Assembly: GCF_018861735.1 (NCBI RefSeq)
Contig: NZ_JAHLEB010000025.1
Location: 1-64,000, forward strand
Direction of reading: 5' to 3'
Source of the DNA: Clostridium lacusfryxellense
GTDB taxonomy: Bacteria; Bacillota; Clostridia; Clostridiales; Clostridiaceae
Length of the DNA: 64,000 nt
The position numbers and the translations under genes are program-made. The notes below the pieces were generated by a model. The model worked only from the letters and a program-made list of their open reading frames with translations. It was not told the origin of the DNA and made no database searches. Shown here in pieces: positions 17,395 to 25,675 of the stretch. How positions within the stretch are numbered: the stretch's first letter is position 1; every line of letters begins with the position of its first letter.

Positions 17395-18900
17395 TTAACT
17401 CTTCTTTCCTGCAGTTGACATTGCTGCTTCGAGAATTTTTTCCTGAGTGGCATCTTCTCTATTAATTATTCTACTAATTCTCCCATTGCGCATTACAACG
17501 ATTCTATCACTCATTCCTATCATTTCAGGCATCTCTGATGAAATCATAATAATGGCGTATCCTTGAGATGCTAGATCACTCATTATTTCATACATTGCAG
17601 CTTTCGCACCAACATCCACACCTTTTGTAGGCTCATCTAGAATTATAATTTTCAAATCTGCAGCTAGCATTTTTGCAACTACTACCTTTTGTTGATTACC
17701 ACCTGATAGTTGACTTGCAAGTGTAAAAATACTATTAGCTTTAACATCTACCTTTTCAGCTAAAAGCTTTGCGTATGCTCTCTCTTTTTTCACATCGAGT
17801 CCACTACTTTTAGAAAACTTTTCAAGAATAGGTAGTGTTATATTTTCACCAATTCCCCAACTAAGCACTAGTCCCTGCCTTTGCCTATCCTCTGGTAAAT
17901 ACCCTATGCCATAATTCATTGCGTCGACTGGACTATTAACTTTAATTTCTTTTCCATTTAATAACAATGATCCAGAATCAGGTTTCATTATTCCAAAGAT
18001 AGTCTGACATAATTCACTCCGTCCTGCTCCAACAAGACCTGTTAATCCAACTATTTCTCCTTTATGAACTGCAAATGAAATATCAGCAAAATAACCTGCT
18101 TTCGAAAATCCTTCAACTCGTAAAACCTCTTCTCCAAGTTCAACTTGTTTTTTAGGAAATAATTGCGAAATTTCACGACCAACCATAGCCATAATTAAAT
18201 TTTGATTAGTAATTTCATCAACTTTCCAAGTACCAATATAATTAGAATCTCTAAAAACTGTAACCCTACTTGCTAACCTGTACATATCCTCAAATCTATG
18301 AGAAATAAAAATTATTGCAGCTCCATCGTCGCGAAGCTTTTCAGTTATTCTATAGAGTTCTTCACTTTCTCTCCTTGAAAGTGCTGCTGTAGGTTCATCC
18401 ATTATTATAATTTTAGCATTTGATGAAAGTGCTTTTGCAATCTCTACTAGTTGTTGCTGCGCAACACTTAGTGCTCCCATCTTTGTTTTAGGTTCAAAAC
18501 TAGCTCCTAATTCATCCAATAACTTTTTTGCGTCTTCATGCATTTCATTCCAAAGAATTCTTTTTGTCCATTTTTCTATTTTTTCATGACCAAGGAAGAT
18601 ATTCTCGGTTACCGTCAAATCAGGATAAACGTTACCGTGCTGATAGATAGCTGCTATTCCCATTGCTTGTGCATTATTAGGATTTTTAATATCTACTACC
18701 TTACCATTTAATATTATTTCACCTTCATCAGGAGCATGAACTCCAGTTATAACTTTAATAAAGGTAGATTTTCCAGCTCCATTTTCACCCATCAGAGCAT
18801 GAATCTCTCCTGCCTTTAATTTAAAGTTAACCTTGTCTAATGCTCTAACACCTGGAAATGTTTTTGTAATGCCATTTAGTTCAAGTACATATTCAGACAC
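17395..18900 (-). CDS. rhaT: Rhamnose ABC transporter ATPase RhaT
   Basis: A 501-residue tandem ATPase. The first domain has Walker A GENGAGKS, signature LSVAQQQLVEIAKAL and Walker B IIMDEPTA. The second has GLVGAGRSEL, LSGGNQQKVVVAKML and IILDEPTKG, as in other RbsA/RhaT proteins. Start: GTG at 18900, eight bases after AGGGGG; an ATG between them opens only a five-codon frame. It is the first gene of the rhamnose importer operon. The name follows from the receptor RhaS in the same operon. Confidence 0.85.
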   Translation of the reverse strand: MSEYVLELNGITKTFPGVRALDKVNFKLKAGEIHALMGENGAGKSTFIKVITGVHAPDEGEIILNGKVVDIKNPNNAQAMGIAAIYQHGNVYPDLTVTENIFLGHEKIEKWTKRILWNEMHEDAKKLLDELGASFEPKTKMGALSVAQQQLVEIAKALSSNAKIIIMDEPTAALSRRESEELYRITEKLRDDGAAIIFISHRFEDMYRLASRVTVFRDSNYIGTWKVDEITNQNLIMAMVGREISQLFPKKQVELGEEVLRVEGFSKAGYFADISFAVHKGEIVGLTGLVGAGRSELCQTIFGIMKPDSGSLLLNGKEIKVNSPVDAMNYGIGYLPEDRQRQGLVLSWGIGENITLPILEKFSKSSGLDVKKERAYAKLLAEKVDVKANSIFTLASQLSGGNQQKVVVAKMLAADLKIIILDEPTKGVDVGAKAAMYEIMSDLASQGYAIIMISSEMPEMIGMSDRIVVMRNGRISRIINREDATQEKILEAAMSTAGKKS

Positions 18901-19138
18901 TGTTCATACCCCCTATTCTTATTCACAGTAATTAATACAACTTTATTTCATTTTTTTCATAATCTTTCATTTTATTTCATAATCTTTCATTTTGTTTCAA
19001 ATAAATTTTAAGCAATTATTCTCTTCCTTCTTGAGTACTAATATTTCACACTATATAGCAGTATATGTTGTTTTGTGCCTATATATTCTAGTACAATTTT
19101 GTATTCTTTGTTTCTATTTAAACGGTTTCTATAAATAT
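18901..19138 (-). promoter_or_regulatory. Long leader of the rhamnose ABC operon with 20-bp tandem repeats
   Basis: About 230 bases lie between the predicted start of transcription (near 19132) and the GTG of rhaT, with no open frame worth calling. Two tandem copies of a 20-base unit starting TTCATAATCTTTCATTTTAT occupy 18956-18975 and 18976-18995 (one difference, plus a partial third copy). They are probably binding sites for a regulator such as an AraC or DeoR protein. No known riboswitch fold was recognised. Confidence 0.5.
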
Positions 19139-19166
19139 ATTATAACGTTTACATTTAAAAAAGCAA
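19139..19166 (-). promoter_or_regulatory. Promoter of the rhamnose ABC operon with overlapping cre site
   Basis: Minus-strand -35 TTGCTT (19161-19166), 16-base spacer and -10 TATAAT (19139-19144). TGTAAACGTTATAA (19140-19153) overlaps the -10 and differs from the cre consensus at one position, suggesting repression by CcpA on good sugars. Confidence 0.6.
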
Positions 19167-19261
19167 CCATTTTATTTTGTTTTTTGCAATTATTTTTAGT
19201 TTTTTGCAACATACTGATTAAAAAGGTTAAAATATAGACAAAAACACACTAGAAAAAGCAA

Positions 19262-19312
19262 TAAAAAAGAAACCAGCCATAATTAAATTACAACTAATCT
19301 CCTTTTTATAAT
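19262..19312 (-). terminator. Probable terminator after the isomerase gene
   Basis: On the minus strand GAGATTAG pairs (with G-U pairs) with CTGGTTTC and is followed by TTTTTT. The stem is weak but lies within 120 bases of the isomerase stop and before the rhamnose operon promoter. Confidence 0.45.
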
Positions 19313-19377
19313 TCTATACTAAATCTCAAACATCTCTTTTAACTATATATGTAGAAATGGCCTTTCTATTGATTTTA

Positions 19378-20880
19378 TTATAAAGTCACATGTTTTACAT
19401 TCAAAAGATCTGCTACTTTTTCAAACAATGATGCATTGCTTCCAACTGACATAGCACAGTGATGTGTAGGTGCCTCGGCAAACCACATATCCATGTATTC
19501 ATCAGGATGTACCTTAAATTTAATAGGTGTTTGGGTATTTCCAATCTTCATTGTCGGACCATTTGTAGATTTCCCTTCACTAATTATAAATTTTAACTTA
19601 CCATCTATAGTTTGCGTCACATTAAGTGTAGTAATATCCCCAGTTCTCACCTTAGCCTCAACCGATACCCCAGTTCCTTTTTTACCATGAAATAAGCCCA
19701 TTCCTCTTAAAATAGGTTTTCCATCTGAAATTGCAATATGAAACGGCCCATCATGGCCTAAAATAATTGTTTCATCTACATAATCTGTAACTACAATCTC
19801 ACAAAAACTGCCACCTACTCCTAAAATATCAGATATTTTCATAGCTAGGTTTGTTTTTAAATCACCTTCTCCAGCACAAGGGATTCCCTTAGCCGTTAGT
19901 AATGAATGGCCTACTATAAATCCACCCTGTACTTTCTCATAATGATTTCCATCTGCTCCATGATAATAATACGTTAAAGCATCTAAATTATATTCCTTTA
20001 CCATGTTTTCCTGAGCCACAGCAACCCTACAAGACCAATCTATCTGTTCCTGCGTCGGCTTTTTTGCCAACGGATCTGATGGTGAATCACCACTAATTTC
20101 AAACATTTCTTTTACTTCACTCATTTTTTCTTTTACTTCATCTTCGCTAACCTTTTGAAGAAATCTATCAAGATCACACATTTCAAGTACTTCTATATGC
20201 ATTCCAGTTTGTGCCTGTAGCATAGCAAAATCACTATACATATCTAGCATACCACTATAATAACCACCTAAGAATCCAAAGCTACTGTGTTTTAAATTTC
20301 TTGGAACTGATGCTGCTCTAATCCACTCGTTTATGTTTTTCCATGCCTTAATTGCCTCTTTTTTCTCAGATGTGTTTTCATTTGTTAAAGAAATTTCTGG
20401 AGTATAATCAAGTCCAAGCAATCCATTTACCACTCTAAAATCTATTCCTGCTCGATTAAAAGCATTTGATATTTCAGGCACAGGACACGCGCCACAAAAA
20501 GCAAGCCATTCACCTGTAGTTGAACTTTCGTAATTTATTCTGGCAGTTGGTTGAAGATTTAATACTACTGCTGGAGCTCTACAAATTTGATGAACAGGTA
20601 ATACAGTTGAACTTGTAGCATAAGTTCCCGAATGGCAAAAAATTAAATCTACATTTTTTTCATTAAACCATTCTCCGGCTTTCCTTGCCTCTATTTCAGT
20701 ATCTACTAACCCATAATTAAATATTTCTCCGTTCACTGACATTCCGGTTTCTAAAAATTTACCATATTCTATCATTCTATTTTCAAGCCCTGGAAATTGA
20801 GTCCAATATGCTTTTAGCCCTATAGTATAAAGTCCAATACGAGGTTTTTTAATAGCTTTTATAGGAATTAATTTTGACAT
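19378..20880 (-). CDS. L-fucose/L-arabinose isomerase-family sugar isomerase
   Basis: A 500-residue cytosolic enzyme of the FucI/AraA superfamily (the fucose-isomerase-like COG2407 group), which interconverts an aldose and a ketose using a divalent metal. The N-terminal part has RIGLYTIGLKAYWTQFPGL and DLIFCHSGTYATSSTVLP. The C-terminal part has PCAGEGDLKTNLAM and ILGHDGPFHIA, which carry acidic and histidine residues in the expected metal-site region. AGGAG precedes the ATG. It is transcribed alone and diverges from an AraC regulator. Next to a rhamnose importer it may isomerise rhamnose, fucose or a related deoxyhexose, but the group is poorly characterised and substrate cannot be fixed. 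Confidence 0.72.
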   Translation of the reverse strand: MSKLIPIKAIKKPRIGLYTIGLKAYWTQFPGLENRMIEYGKFLETGMSVNGEIFNYGLVDTEIEARKAGEWFNEKNVDLIFCHSGTYATSSTVLPVHQICRAPAVVLNLQPTARINYESSTTGEWLAFCGACPVPEISNAFNRAGIDFRVVNGLLGLDYTPEISLTNENTSEKKEAIKAWKNINEWIRAASVPRNLKHSSFGFLGGYYSGMLDMYSDFAMLQAQTGMHIEVLEMCDLDRFLQKVSEDEVKEKMSEVKEMFEISGDSPSDPLAKKPTQEQIDWSCRVAVAQENMVKEYNLDALTYYYHGADGNHYEKVQGGFIVGHSLLTAKGIPCAGEGDLKTNLAMKISDILGVGGSFCEIVVTDYVDETIILGHDGPFHIAISDGKPILRGMGLFHGKKGTGVSVEAKVRTGDITTLNVTQTIDGKLKFIISEGKSTNGPTMKIGNTQTPIKFKVHPDEYMDMWFAEAPTHHCAMSVGSNASLFEKVADLLNVKHVTL

Positions 20881-20904
20881 ATTCCTTCACTCCTTATAAT
20901 TAAA

Positions 20905-20981
20905 ATAATAGTTTTACAATTTCATTATAAAGGTTTACACTGTATAAAACATAATAGTATGTTGTGGTAAAATAATAGTAT
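20905..20981. promoter_or_regulatory. Divergent control region with three ATAATAGT repeats
   Basis: Between the isomerase and araC-type genes, ATAATAGTTT (20905-20914) and two identical ATAATAGTAT copies (20951-20960 and 20972-20981) are present. The last two are 21 bases apart, the spacing of tandem AraC half-sites. The isomerase has a -10 TATAAT (minus strand, 20924-20929) but only a poor -35, as expected for an activator-dependent promoter. Confidence 0.6.
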
Positions 20982-21001
20982 ATTGACTGGAGGAGTATTA
21001 T

Positions 21002-21877
21002 ATGAAAAGTTATACAGAAAATGCTTCTTATGATTGGTCTGAAAATTCAGTTCGCATTATAGCTACCCCTACACTTGTGGCCAAATCCACATATTTTTAT
21101 GTGGAAGAAGTCGGATATTTTAAGACTATGTCAAATTATTATACAGAAAGAGAAAATTTAAACTCATATTTAATTATCTTTGTCTTATCTGGAAAGGGAT
21201 ATTTAAAATACAAAGGAAAATCTTATACAATTTGTAAAGGACAAGGAATTTTTATTGATTGTATGGAATATCAGTATTACAATTCTGATACTACCGACCC
21301 CTGGGAAATTCTTTGGGTTCACTTTAACGGAGGTACAAGTCATAGTTATTATCAGCAATTTTCTAAAAATAATTCTCCTATTTGTAACTTTGAAAAGAAT
21401 TCTATAGTACCTTCTATTCTTAATCAATTAATATTAAGTCATAAGGATAAGAATATAAGAACAGAATTATTGTGTTCAAAATTTCTCGTGGAGTTATTAA
21501 CTGAGTTCTTATTAACCATTACTTCTCACGACTCCTCAGAAACATTTCTCCCAGAATATATAAAAAATATTATGAAGGATTTAGACAAAAGTTTGCTTAA
21601 TAAAATTACTTTGGATATGCTATCTCAAAAGTATTCTATTAATAAATTCCACCTAGAAAAAGAATTCAAAAAATTCATTGGAATCTCTCCTAGTGAATAT
21701 GTTATCTCAAAGCGTATTTCTTATAGCAAGGAACTACTAAAATACTCTGATATCCCAGTTTCTGAAATTTCCTTTAAAACAGGGATTGATAATGTTAGCC
21801 ACTTTATTAACCTATTTAAAAAACGCGAGGGCATAACTCCTTTAGCCTTTAGAAAAAAATGGCAGAGTCCTAGATGA
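21002..21877 (+). CDS. AraC-family transcriptional regulator
   Basis: A 291-residue regulator. The N-terminal half (about 1-170) is a cupin sensor domain with LIIFVLSGKGYLKYKGKSY. The C-terminal half has two helix-turn-helix motifs, LDMLSQKYSINKFHLEKEF and ISFKTGIDNVSHFINLFKK, ending in the family's GITPLAFRKKW. GGAGGAG precedes the ATG. It is the only complete plus-strand gene here and is divergent from the isomerase, which it probably activates through the repeats between them. The next gene on the minus strand ends three bases past its stop, so the two converge. Confidence 0.88.
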   Translation: MKSYTENASYDWSENSVRIIATPTLVAKSTYFYVEEVGYFKTMSNYYTERENLNSYLIIFVLSGKGYLKYKGKSYTICKGQGIFIDCMEYQYYNSDTTDPWEILWVHFNGGTSHSYYQQFSKNNSPICNFEKNSIVPSILNQLILSHKDKNIRTELLCSKFLVELLTEFLLTITSHDSSETFLPEYIKNIMKDLDKSLLNKITLDMLSQKYSINKFHLEKEFKKFIGISPSEYVISKRISYSKELLKYSDIPVSEISFKTGIDNVSHFINLFKKREGITPLAFRKKWQSPR

Positions 21878-21880
21878 TTT

Positions 21881-22807
21881 TTAATCTTCTACCATATTTT
21901 TAATATATTGTGGCACTTCTAAATCCTTAAATCCATAGAAACTTTTAGCATTCTCACCTAGGAAGCTAATTTTTTCTGCTTGACTTAGTACATTAGATTT
22001 TATTATAAAATCATATGACATCCTGTAGGTTATAGCGGTCATAGTTCTTGGATAGTCCGAACCCCACATCAGTTTTTCAACCCCTACCATATCTATTGCT
22101 TTTTTAATAGCATTTACTGCGCCCACATATGGATAAAATTCATTATGATAAAGCCAGGTTATTCCACCAGACTCAATCATTACATTTTTATTTTTAGCTA
22201 ATAGTATCTGACTCTCAAAACCAGGTCTGTTTGCCATACCAAAATGTCCTATAGCTATTTTAAGATTTGGAAACCTATATATTAATTCTTTCATTTCATC
22301 TACTTGAGTTTCCCCTTGTGCAAGATCAATAGAAAGAATAATATTGCTTTTATCCATAACTTCAAAGGCTTTTAACATCTCAGTATCCGTGAGATATACT
22401 CTTTTAGGTAGGTTTACGAGCCTTTGTGCGGGCACCTTAATGCAATTAAATCCACCTTTACACATTCTCTTAACTTCAGGCAAAAACCCTGGTCTTCTGA
22501 AATCACAAAGTCCAGCTATTTTTAGCCTCGTACCATATTTTCCTTTTACCTTTAACAAATAATCATTTTGATTTCCATCAAGATATTCTTGGGTTATGAC
22601 TGCCGCAGATACACAGTCGTAATTCATATTAGATACAAATAACTCCGCTGTATTTTTTCCATCAAGCATGTAAGGAGGCATCATTTGACGGATTCCACCA
22701 TTAAATGTGGCTTTTCCTCCACCAATACTTTTCACATCATAACCCTCAACACTTCCAGAAAGTTCATCCCACAAATGTGCATGAGCATCTATAATTAAAT
22801 ATGACAT
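21881..22807 (-). CDS. Amidohydrolase-2 family hydrolase, fuconolactonase-like
   Basis: A 308-residue TIM-barrel metal hydrolase. IDAHAHLWDE gives the HxH metal ligands, KIAIGHFGMANRPG a later histidine, and LMWGSDYPRTM the conserved aspartate. The family includes L-fuconolactone and L-rhamnonolactone hydrolases as well as decarboxylases. GAGG precedes the ATG. It is the last gene of the group FucU, dehydrogenase, dehydrogenase, hydrolase, where opening of a sugar lactone would follow oxidation of fucose. That role is inferred from context. Confidence 0.65.
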   Translation of the reverse strand: MSYLIIDAHAHLWDELSGSVEGYDVKSIGGGKATFNGGIRQMMPPYMLDGKNTAELFVSNMNYDCVSAAVITQEYLDGNQNDYLLKVKGKYGTRLKIAGLCDFRRPGFLPEVKRMCKGGFNCIKVPAQRLVNLPKRVYLTDTEMLKAFEVMDKSNIILSIDLAQGETQVDEMKELIYRFPNLKIAIGHFGMANRPGFESQILLAKNKNVMIESGGITWLYHNEFYPYVGAVNAIKKAIDMVGVEKLMWGSDYPRTMTAITYRMSYDFIIKSNVLSQAEKISFLGENAKSFYGFKDLEVPQYIKNMVED

Positions 22808-22838
22808 TTATTTTACCTCATTCCATTTTAAATTAGAA

Positions 22839-23852
22839 TTAAACTAGAACCTTAGCCATACTTCCATCATTGTTTTTTAAACCTTCAAAGGCATCAATAA
22901 CATTATCAAGAGTAAATACATTTGTAATCATTTTATCAATATTAACCTTTCCATCAGCTACTATTTGTATTAGAGGTTTAAAATCATTTAGACTATTTCT
23001 TGATCCATATACATTTAGTTCTTTCTTTAATAGAACTGAATGGTTAAAGGTTGTTTCTCTCTTACCATTTCCTATAAGTATAATTTTTCCACCAAAACAA
23101 GTATTATCAATACAGTTTAAAAATGTTTCTGGTAATCCTACAGCCTCAACACATACATCCATGCAACAAGAATTAGATATTTCCTTAACCCTCTTCCGCA
23201 AGTCTTCATTCTTTATATTTATAGTACCATCTGCTCCCATTTCTTTTGCAAGTTCTAATCTCTCTTGAAGTAAATCGGCTATATACACTGTTGCTCCTTT
23301 TAGCTTTGCAGATATCATTGCAAAAATGCCTATAGGGCCAGCTCCCATAACTAGCACTTTATCACCAGGCCCAACCTCTCCTCTATTTATAGCATGGTAG
23401 CCTATTGAGAAAGGCTCAATAAGTGCAAGAGTCCTCGGTGATAAATTTTTGCCATCTAATATTCTATCAATCGGCATAGTGATGTACTGAGCAAAGGAAC
23501 CATTTCGTTGAACTCCCATAGTCTGATTATCTTCACAACAATTCACTTTTCCTCTTTTGCAAGAATAACATTTACCACAATTAAAATAAGGGTTTGCAGT
23601 TACGTTCATGCCTACTTTTAAACCAAATTCATTTTCTTCAATTTTAACTATTTCAGCAGAAAACTCATGTCCAGGAATTCTTGGATATGTTGTAAATGGT
23701 TGATTACCCGTATAAGTTGCAGTATCAGAACCACATATTCCACAATATTTAATTTTGAGTAGTGCTTCACCCCTTTGAGCAGTAGGAATTTCTACCTCTT
23801 TTAAAGTTATTTCTCCTGGTTTTTCTATATAAACTATTTTCATTTTTGTCAT
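22839..23852 (-). CDS. Zinc-dependent polyol/sugar dehydrogenase (medium-chain)
   Basis: A 337-residue medium-chain dehydrogenase. CGICGSD and PGHEF supply catalytic zinc ligands, CGKCYSCKRGKVNC the structural zinc, and VMGAGPIGIFAM the NAD-binding loop. It resembles threonine, sorbitol and L-gulonate 5-dehydrogenases. GGAGGGG precedes the ATG. It lies between a second dehydrogenase and the fuconolactonase-like hydrolase, so it may oxidise a sugar acid or polyol in that pathway. The substrate is unknown. Confidence 0.75.
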   Translation of the reverse strand: MTKMKIVYIEKPGEITLKEVEIPTAQRGEALLKIKYCGICGSDTATYTGNQPFTTYPRIPGHEFSAEIVKIEENEFGLKVGMNVTANPYFNCGKCYSCKRGKVNCCEDNQTMGVQRNGSFAQYITMPIDRILDGKNLSPRTLALIEPFSIGYHAINRGEVGPGDKVLVMGAGPIGIFAMISAKLKGATVYIADLLQERLELAKEMGADGTINIKNEDLRKRVKEISNSCCMDVCVEAVGLPETFLNCIDNTCFGGKIILIGNGKRETTFNHSVLLKKELNVYGSRNSLNDFKPLIQIVADGKVNIDKMITNVFTLDNVIDAFEGLKNNDGSMAKVLV

Positions 23853-23900
23853 TTTATTTCCCCTCCAAATTATATATATATCTTATTCTTTCAAATTAAA

Positions 23901-25106
23901 TTATTTATCCATGTCAATATAATTATAGTCCCATATTGCAGCTGTTTTCATTGGTGCTGCCTTGCAATATATTTTATTCTCATAGGCAGATTTAGGGTCT
24001 CTCTTAACTTCTTCAAGATCTATTAGTTCAACAACCTTATCATAGTCAGATTCACAAAGTAGCTCTATTGCCTTCTCCATATGATCTTGTCTAAAATTTA
24101 TTGATCCAAAAATTAAGTGGTTTTTAAAACCAAATGGCATAGTTTTAAAGTCCATTACTGGTCCAAGTGAAAAACTATTATAAATACCATTATTGCCTAG
24201 GACATCCTCTTCAAAAGCTATTTTATGTTCTAAATTTGAGCCAGACACGCCGATAAATGCAGTTGCCTTACCATTCAATTTTTCTTTTATACAATCAGCA
24301 AGTTCTTTATTCGTATTAAATTTACTCTCCACATAAATACCATTAGTTTTTTTAAGAGCATATTTAACCTTATTAGTATCGGCACTACTTCTAGCTACAA
24401 AAAGAATTTTAGCATCAGGATATTTTCTATGGATTAAATCTCCTATAAACATCCCCGTAGTGCCAAGTCCAAATATTACTACCTTATTAAAAATATTTTT
24501 CATTGCTAGTTTCCTTGCTTCTTCCTGCGTGCATTTGTTCCTGGCCAATTCAACTCTAAAGTTTTGTGCCGACCCAAGGTCCTCCATTCTTTCAAGTTGA
24601 AAAATCATACAAGCATAAGGATCTGAAAAACAAAGTTTCTTAGCTATAGATAATGGTATTTTTCCGTTTTCTATATACTTATCTGGTATATGAAGTAGCA
24701 TGTCTGGATTATAGAAATTTTCATAACACATAATTCCATCAGCCTGATCGCAGCCATATTCAAAATATGTCTCATCATCCATATATCTTGTAGGGTCATA
24801 TGAATCCCCACCTCTTATAAGTACTATAGCAAATCTATTTTCTGATGGAATAAATACAACGCCTTCATGACCATTTATAAGTCTATTTAATCCTGCTGGA
24901 AATTTGGGAAGTAGTTCTCCTCTCATCCCCATATGCATTAGTTCAAAATCAGTACCACAAAACCCAGTCAAAACAGTTTTACTTTTAATCCCGTCCTGTA
25001 AGGGTTCGCCTCTTAAACGTTTACTTGAATTATTGTAAATTTCTATTTCTCCATAAATTATAGGTTTATCTTTGCTATTTTGAAAATATGTTCCCTTAGT
25101 TTTCAT
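23901..25106 (-). CDS. Glucose-dehydrogenase-like zinc dehydrogenase, candidate L-fucose 1-dehydrogenase
   Basis: A 401-residue divergent medium-chain dehydrogenase. TGFCGTDFELMH and NGHEGVV are the catalytic zinc motifs, and VVIFGLGTTGMFIGDLIH is the cofactor loop. There is no four-cysteine structural zinc loop. The layout is close to the glucose/galactose 1-dehydrogenases, which oxidise aldoses to lactones. Its ATG overlaps the TAA of FucU by one base, so the mutarotase that supplies the right fucose anomer is directly coupled to it. This makes L-fucose 1-dehydrogenase a reasonable candidate function, but it is inferred. Confidence 0.68.
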   Translation of the reverse strand: MKTKGTYFQNSKDKPIIYGEIEIYNNSSKRLRGEPLQDGIKSKTVLTGFCGTDFELMHMGMRGELLPKFPAGLNRLINGHEGVVFIPSENRFAIVLIRGGDSYDPTRYMDDETYFEYGCDQADGIMCYENFYNPDMLLHIPDKYIENGKIPLSIAKKLCFSDPYACMIFQLERMEDLGSAQNFRVELARNKCTQEEARKLAMKNIFNKVVIFGLGTTGMFIGDLIHRKYPDAKILFVARSSADTNKVKYALKKTNGIYVESKFNTNKELADCIKEKLNGKATAFIGVSGSNLEHKIAFEEDVLGNNGIYNSFSLGPVMDFKTMPFGFKNHLIFGSINFRQDHMEKAIELLCESDYDKVVELIDLEEVKRDPKSAYENKIYCKAAPMKTAAIWDYNYIDMDK

Positions 25107-25546
25107 TATTTCTCCACCTCTATTACTACACCTTTTTTCAAAATTATATTTGCATACTGAGCTTTTTCACCAGTTGCAACTATTGCATACGCATTTTTAG
25201 CTCTTTCATAAAAATCAAATCTTTCTACCATATCAAACTCTTTAAAATTAGGCTCATGTTTTATTATTGTTTCTTCATAACTTTTCCAAATAATTGGTAC
25301 AATGCTATCCCCGGGAACAACAGCCATTAAAGCTGCTGGAGCCTTAGAATATTGATCTAATGGAAAAAACTTTAAAAATGCATCTAGAACCTCACAAACA
25401 TTATTTCCATCACACCTTACTAGTTTTTTAGCAAGATTTGCCCCCGGAAAATTTCCATCACTTATAACTATTTCATCGCCATGGCCCATCTCCATCATAA
25501 TTTTCAATAACTTTGGTGATAAAATTGTGGGAATACCTTTTAACAT
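25106..25546 (-). CDS. fucU: L-fucose mutarotase FucU
   Basis: A 146-residue RbsD/FucU-family protein that interconverts the anomers of fucose. It begins MLKGIPTILSPKLLK and carries MGHGDEIVISDGNFPG, with the catalytic histidine in GHGD, and ends AQYANIILKKGVV. Three in-frame ATGs lie close together; the last (25546) is chosen as it has AAAGGA eight bases upstream. It is the first gene of the LacI-controlled operon. Confidence 0.9.
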   Translation of the reverse strand: MLKGIPTILSPKLLKIMMEMGHGDEIVISDGNFPGANLAKKLVRCDGNNVCEVLDAFLKFFPLDQYSKAPAALMAVVPGDSIVPIIWKSYEETIIKHEPNFKEFDMVERFDFYERAKNAYAIVATGEKAQYANIILKKGVVIEVEK

Positions 25547-25612
25547 AATCATCATCCTTTCTTTATTATATTTACACTCAACTGTATAGTTAGATTTTAT
25601 AAGTTTATTTGC

Positions 25613-25628
25613 AGCTAAACGTTTCGCT
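25613..25628. promoter_or_regulatory. LacI-family operator before the fucU operon
   Basis: AGCTAAACGTTTCGCT is a near-perfect palindrome centred on AACGTT. A second copy, AGCGAAACGTTTTGTT, lies at 26695-26710 before the LacI-family gene itself. The AACGTT core and 16-base length are typical of LacI/GalR operators. Confidence 0.72.
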
Positions 25629-25637
25629 TAAAATGTG

Positions 25638-25667
25638 CAATAACATTATAAATTTATAATGTTATTG
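25638..25667. terminator. Perfect 30-bp palindrome between lacI-type gene and fucU, possible terminator
   Basis: Each half (CAATAACATTATAAA) is the exact reverse complement of the other, with no spacer. It lies nine bases past the LacI-family stop. The minus-strand sequence after it has only TTTT at a distance, so terminator activity is uncertain. Confidence 0.5.
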
Positions 25668-25675
25668 TGTCTCTA

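Noticed and set aside
18956-19000. CRISPR array
   Set aside because: The 20-bp units are directly adjacent with no spacers and only two complete copies.
18901-19377. Small plus-strand gene in the 477-base gap before the rhamnose operon
   Set aside because: The 81-codon frame at 18992-19237 is very rich in Phe, Leu and Ile as expected for AT-rich non-coding sequence, lacks a ribosome site, and overlaps the promoter and cre site.
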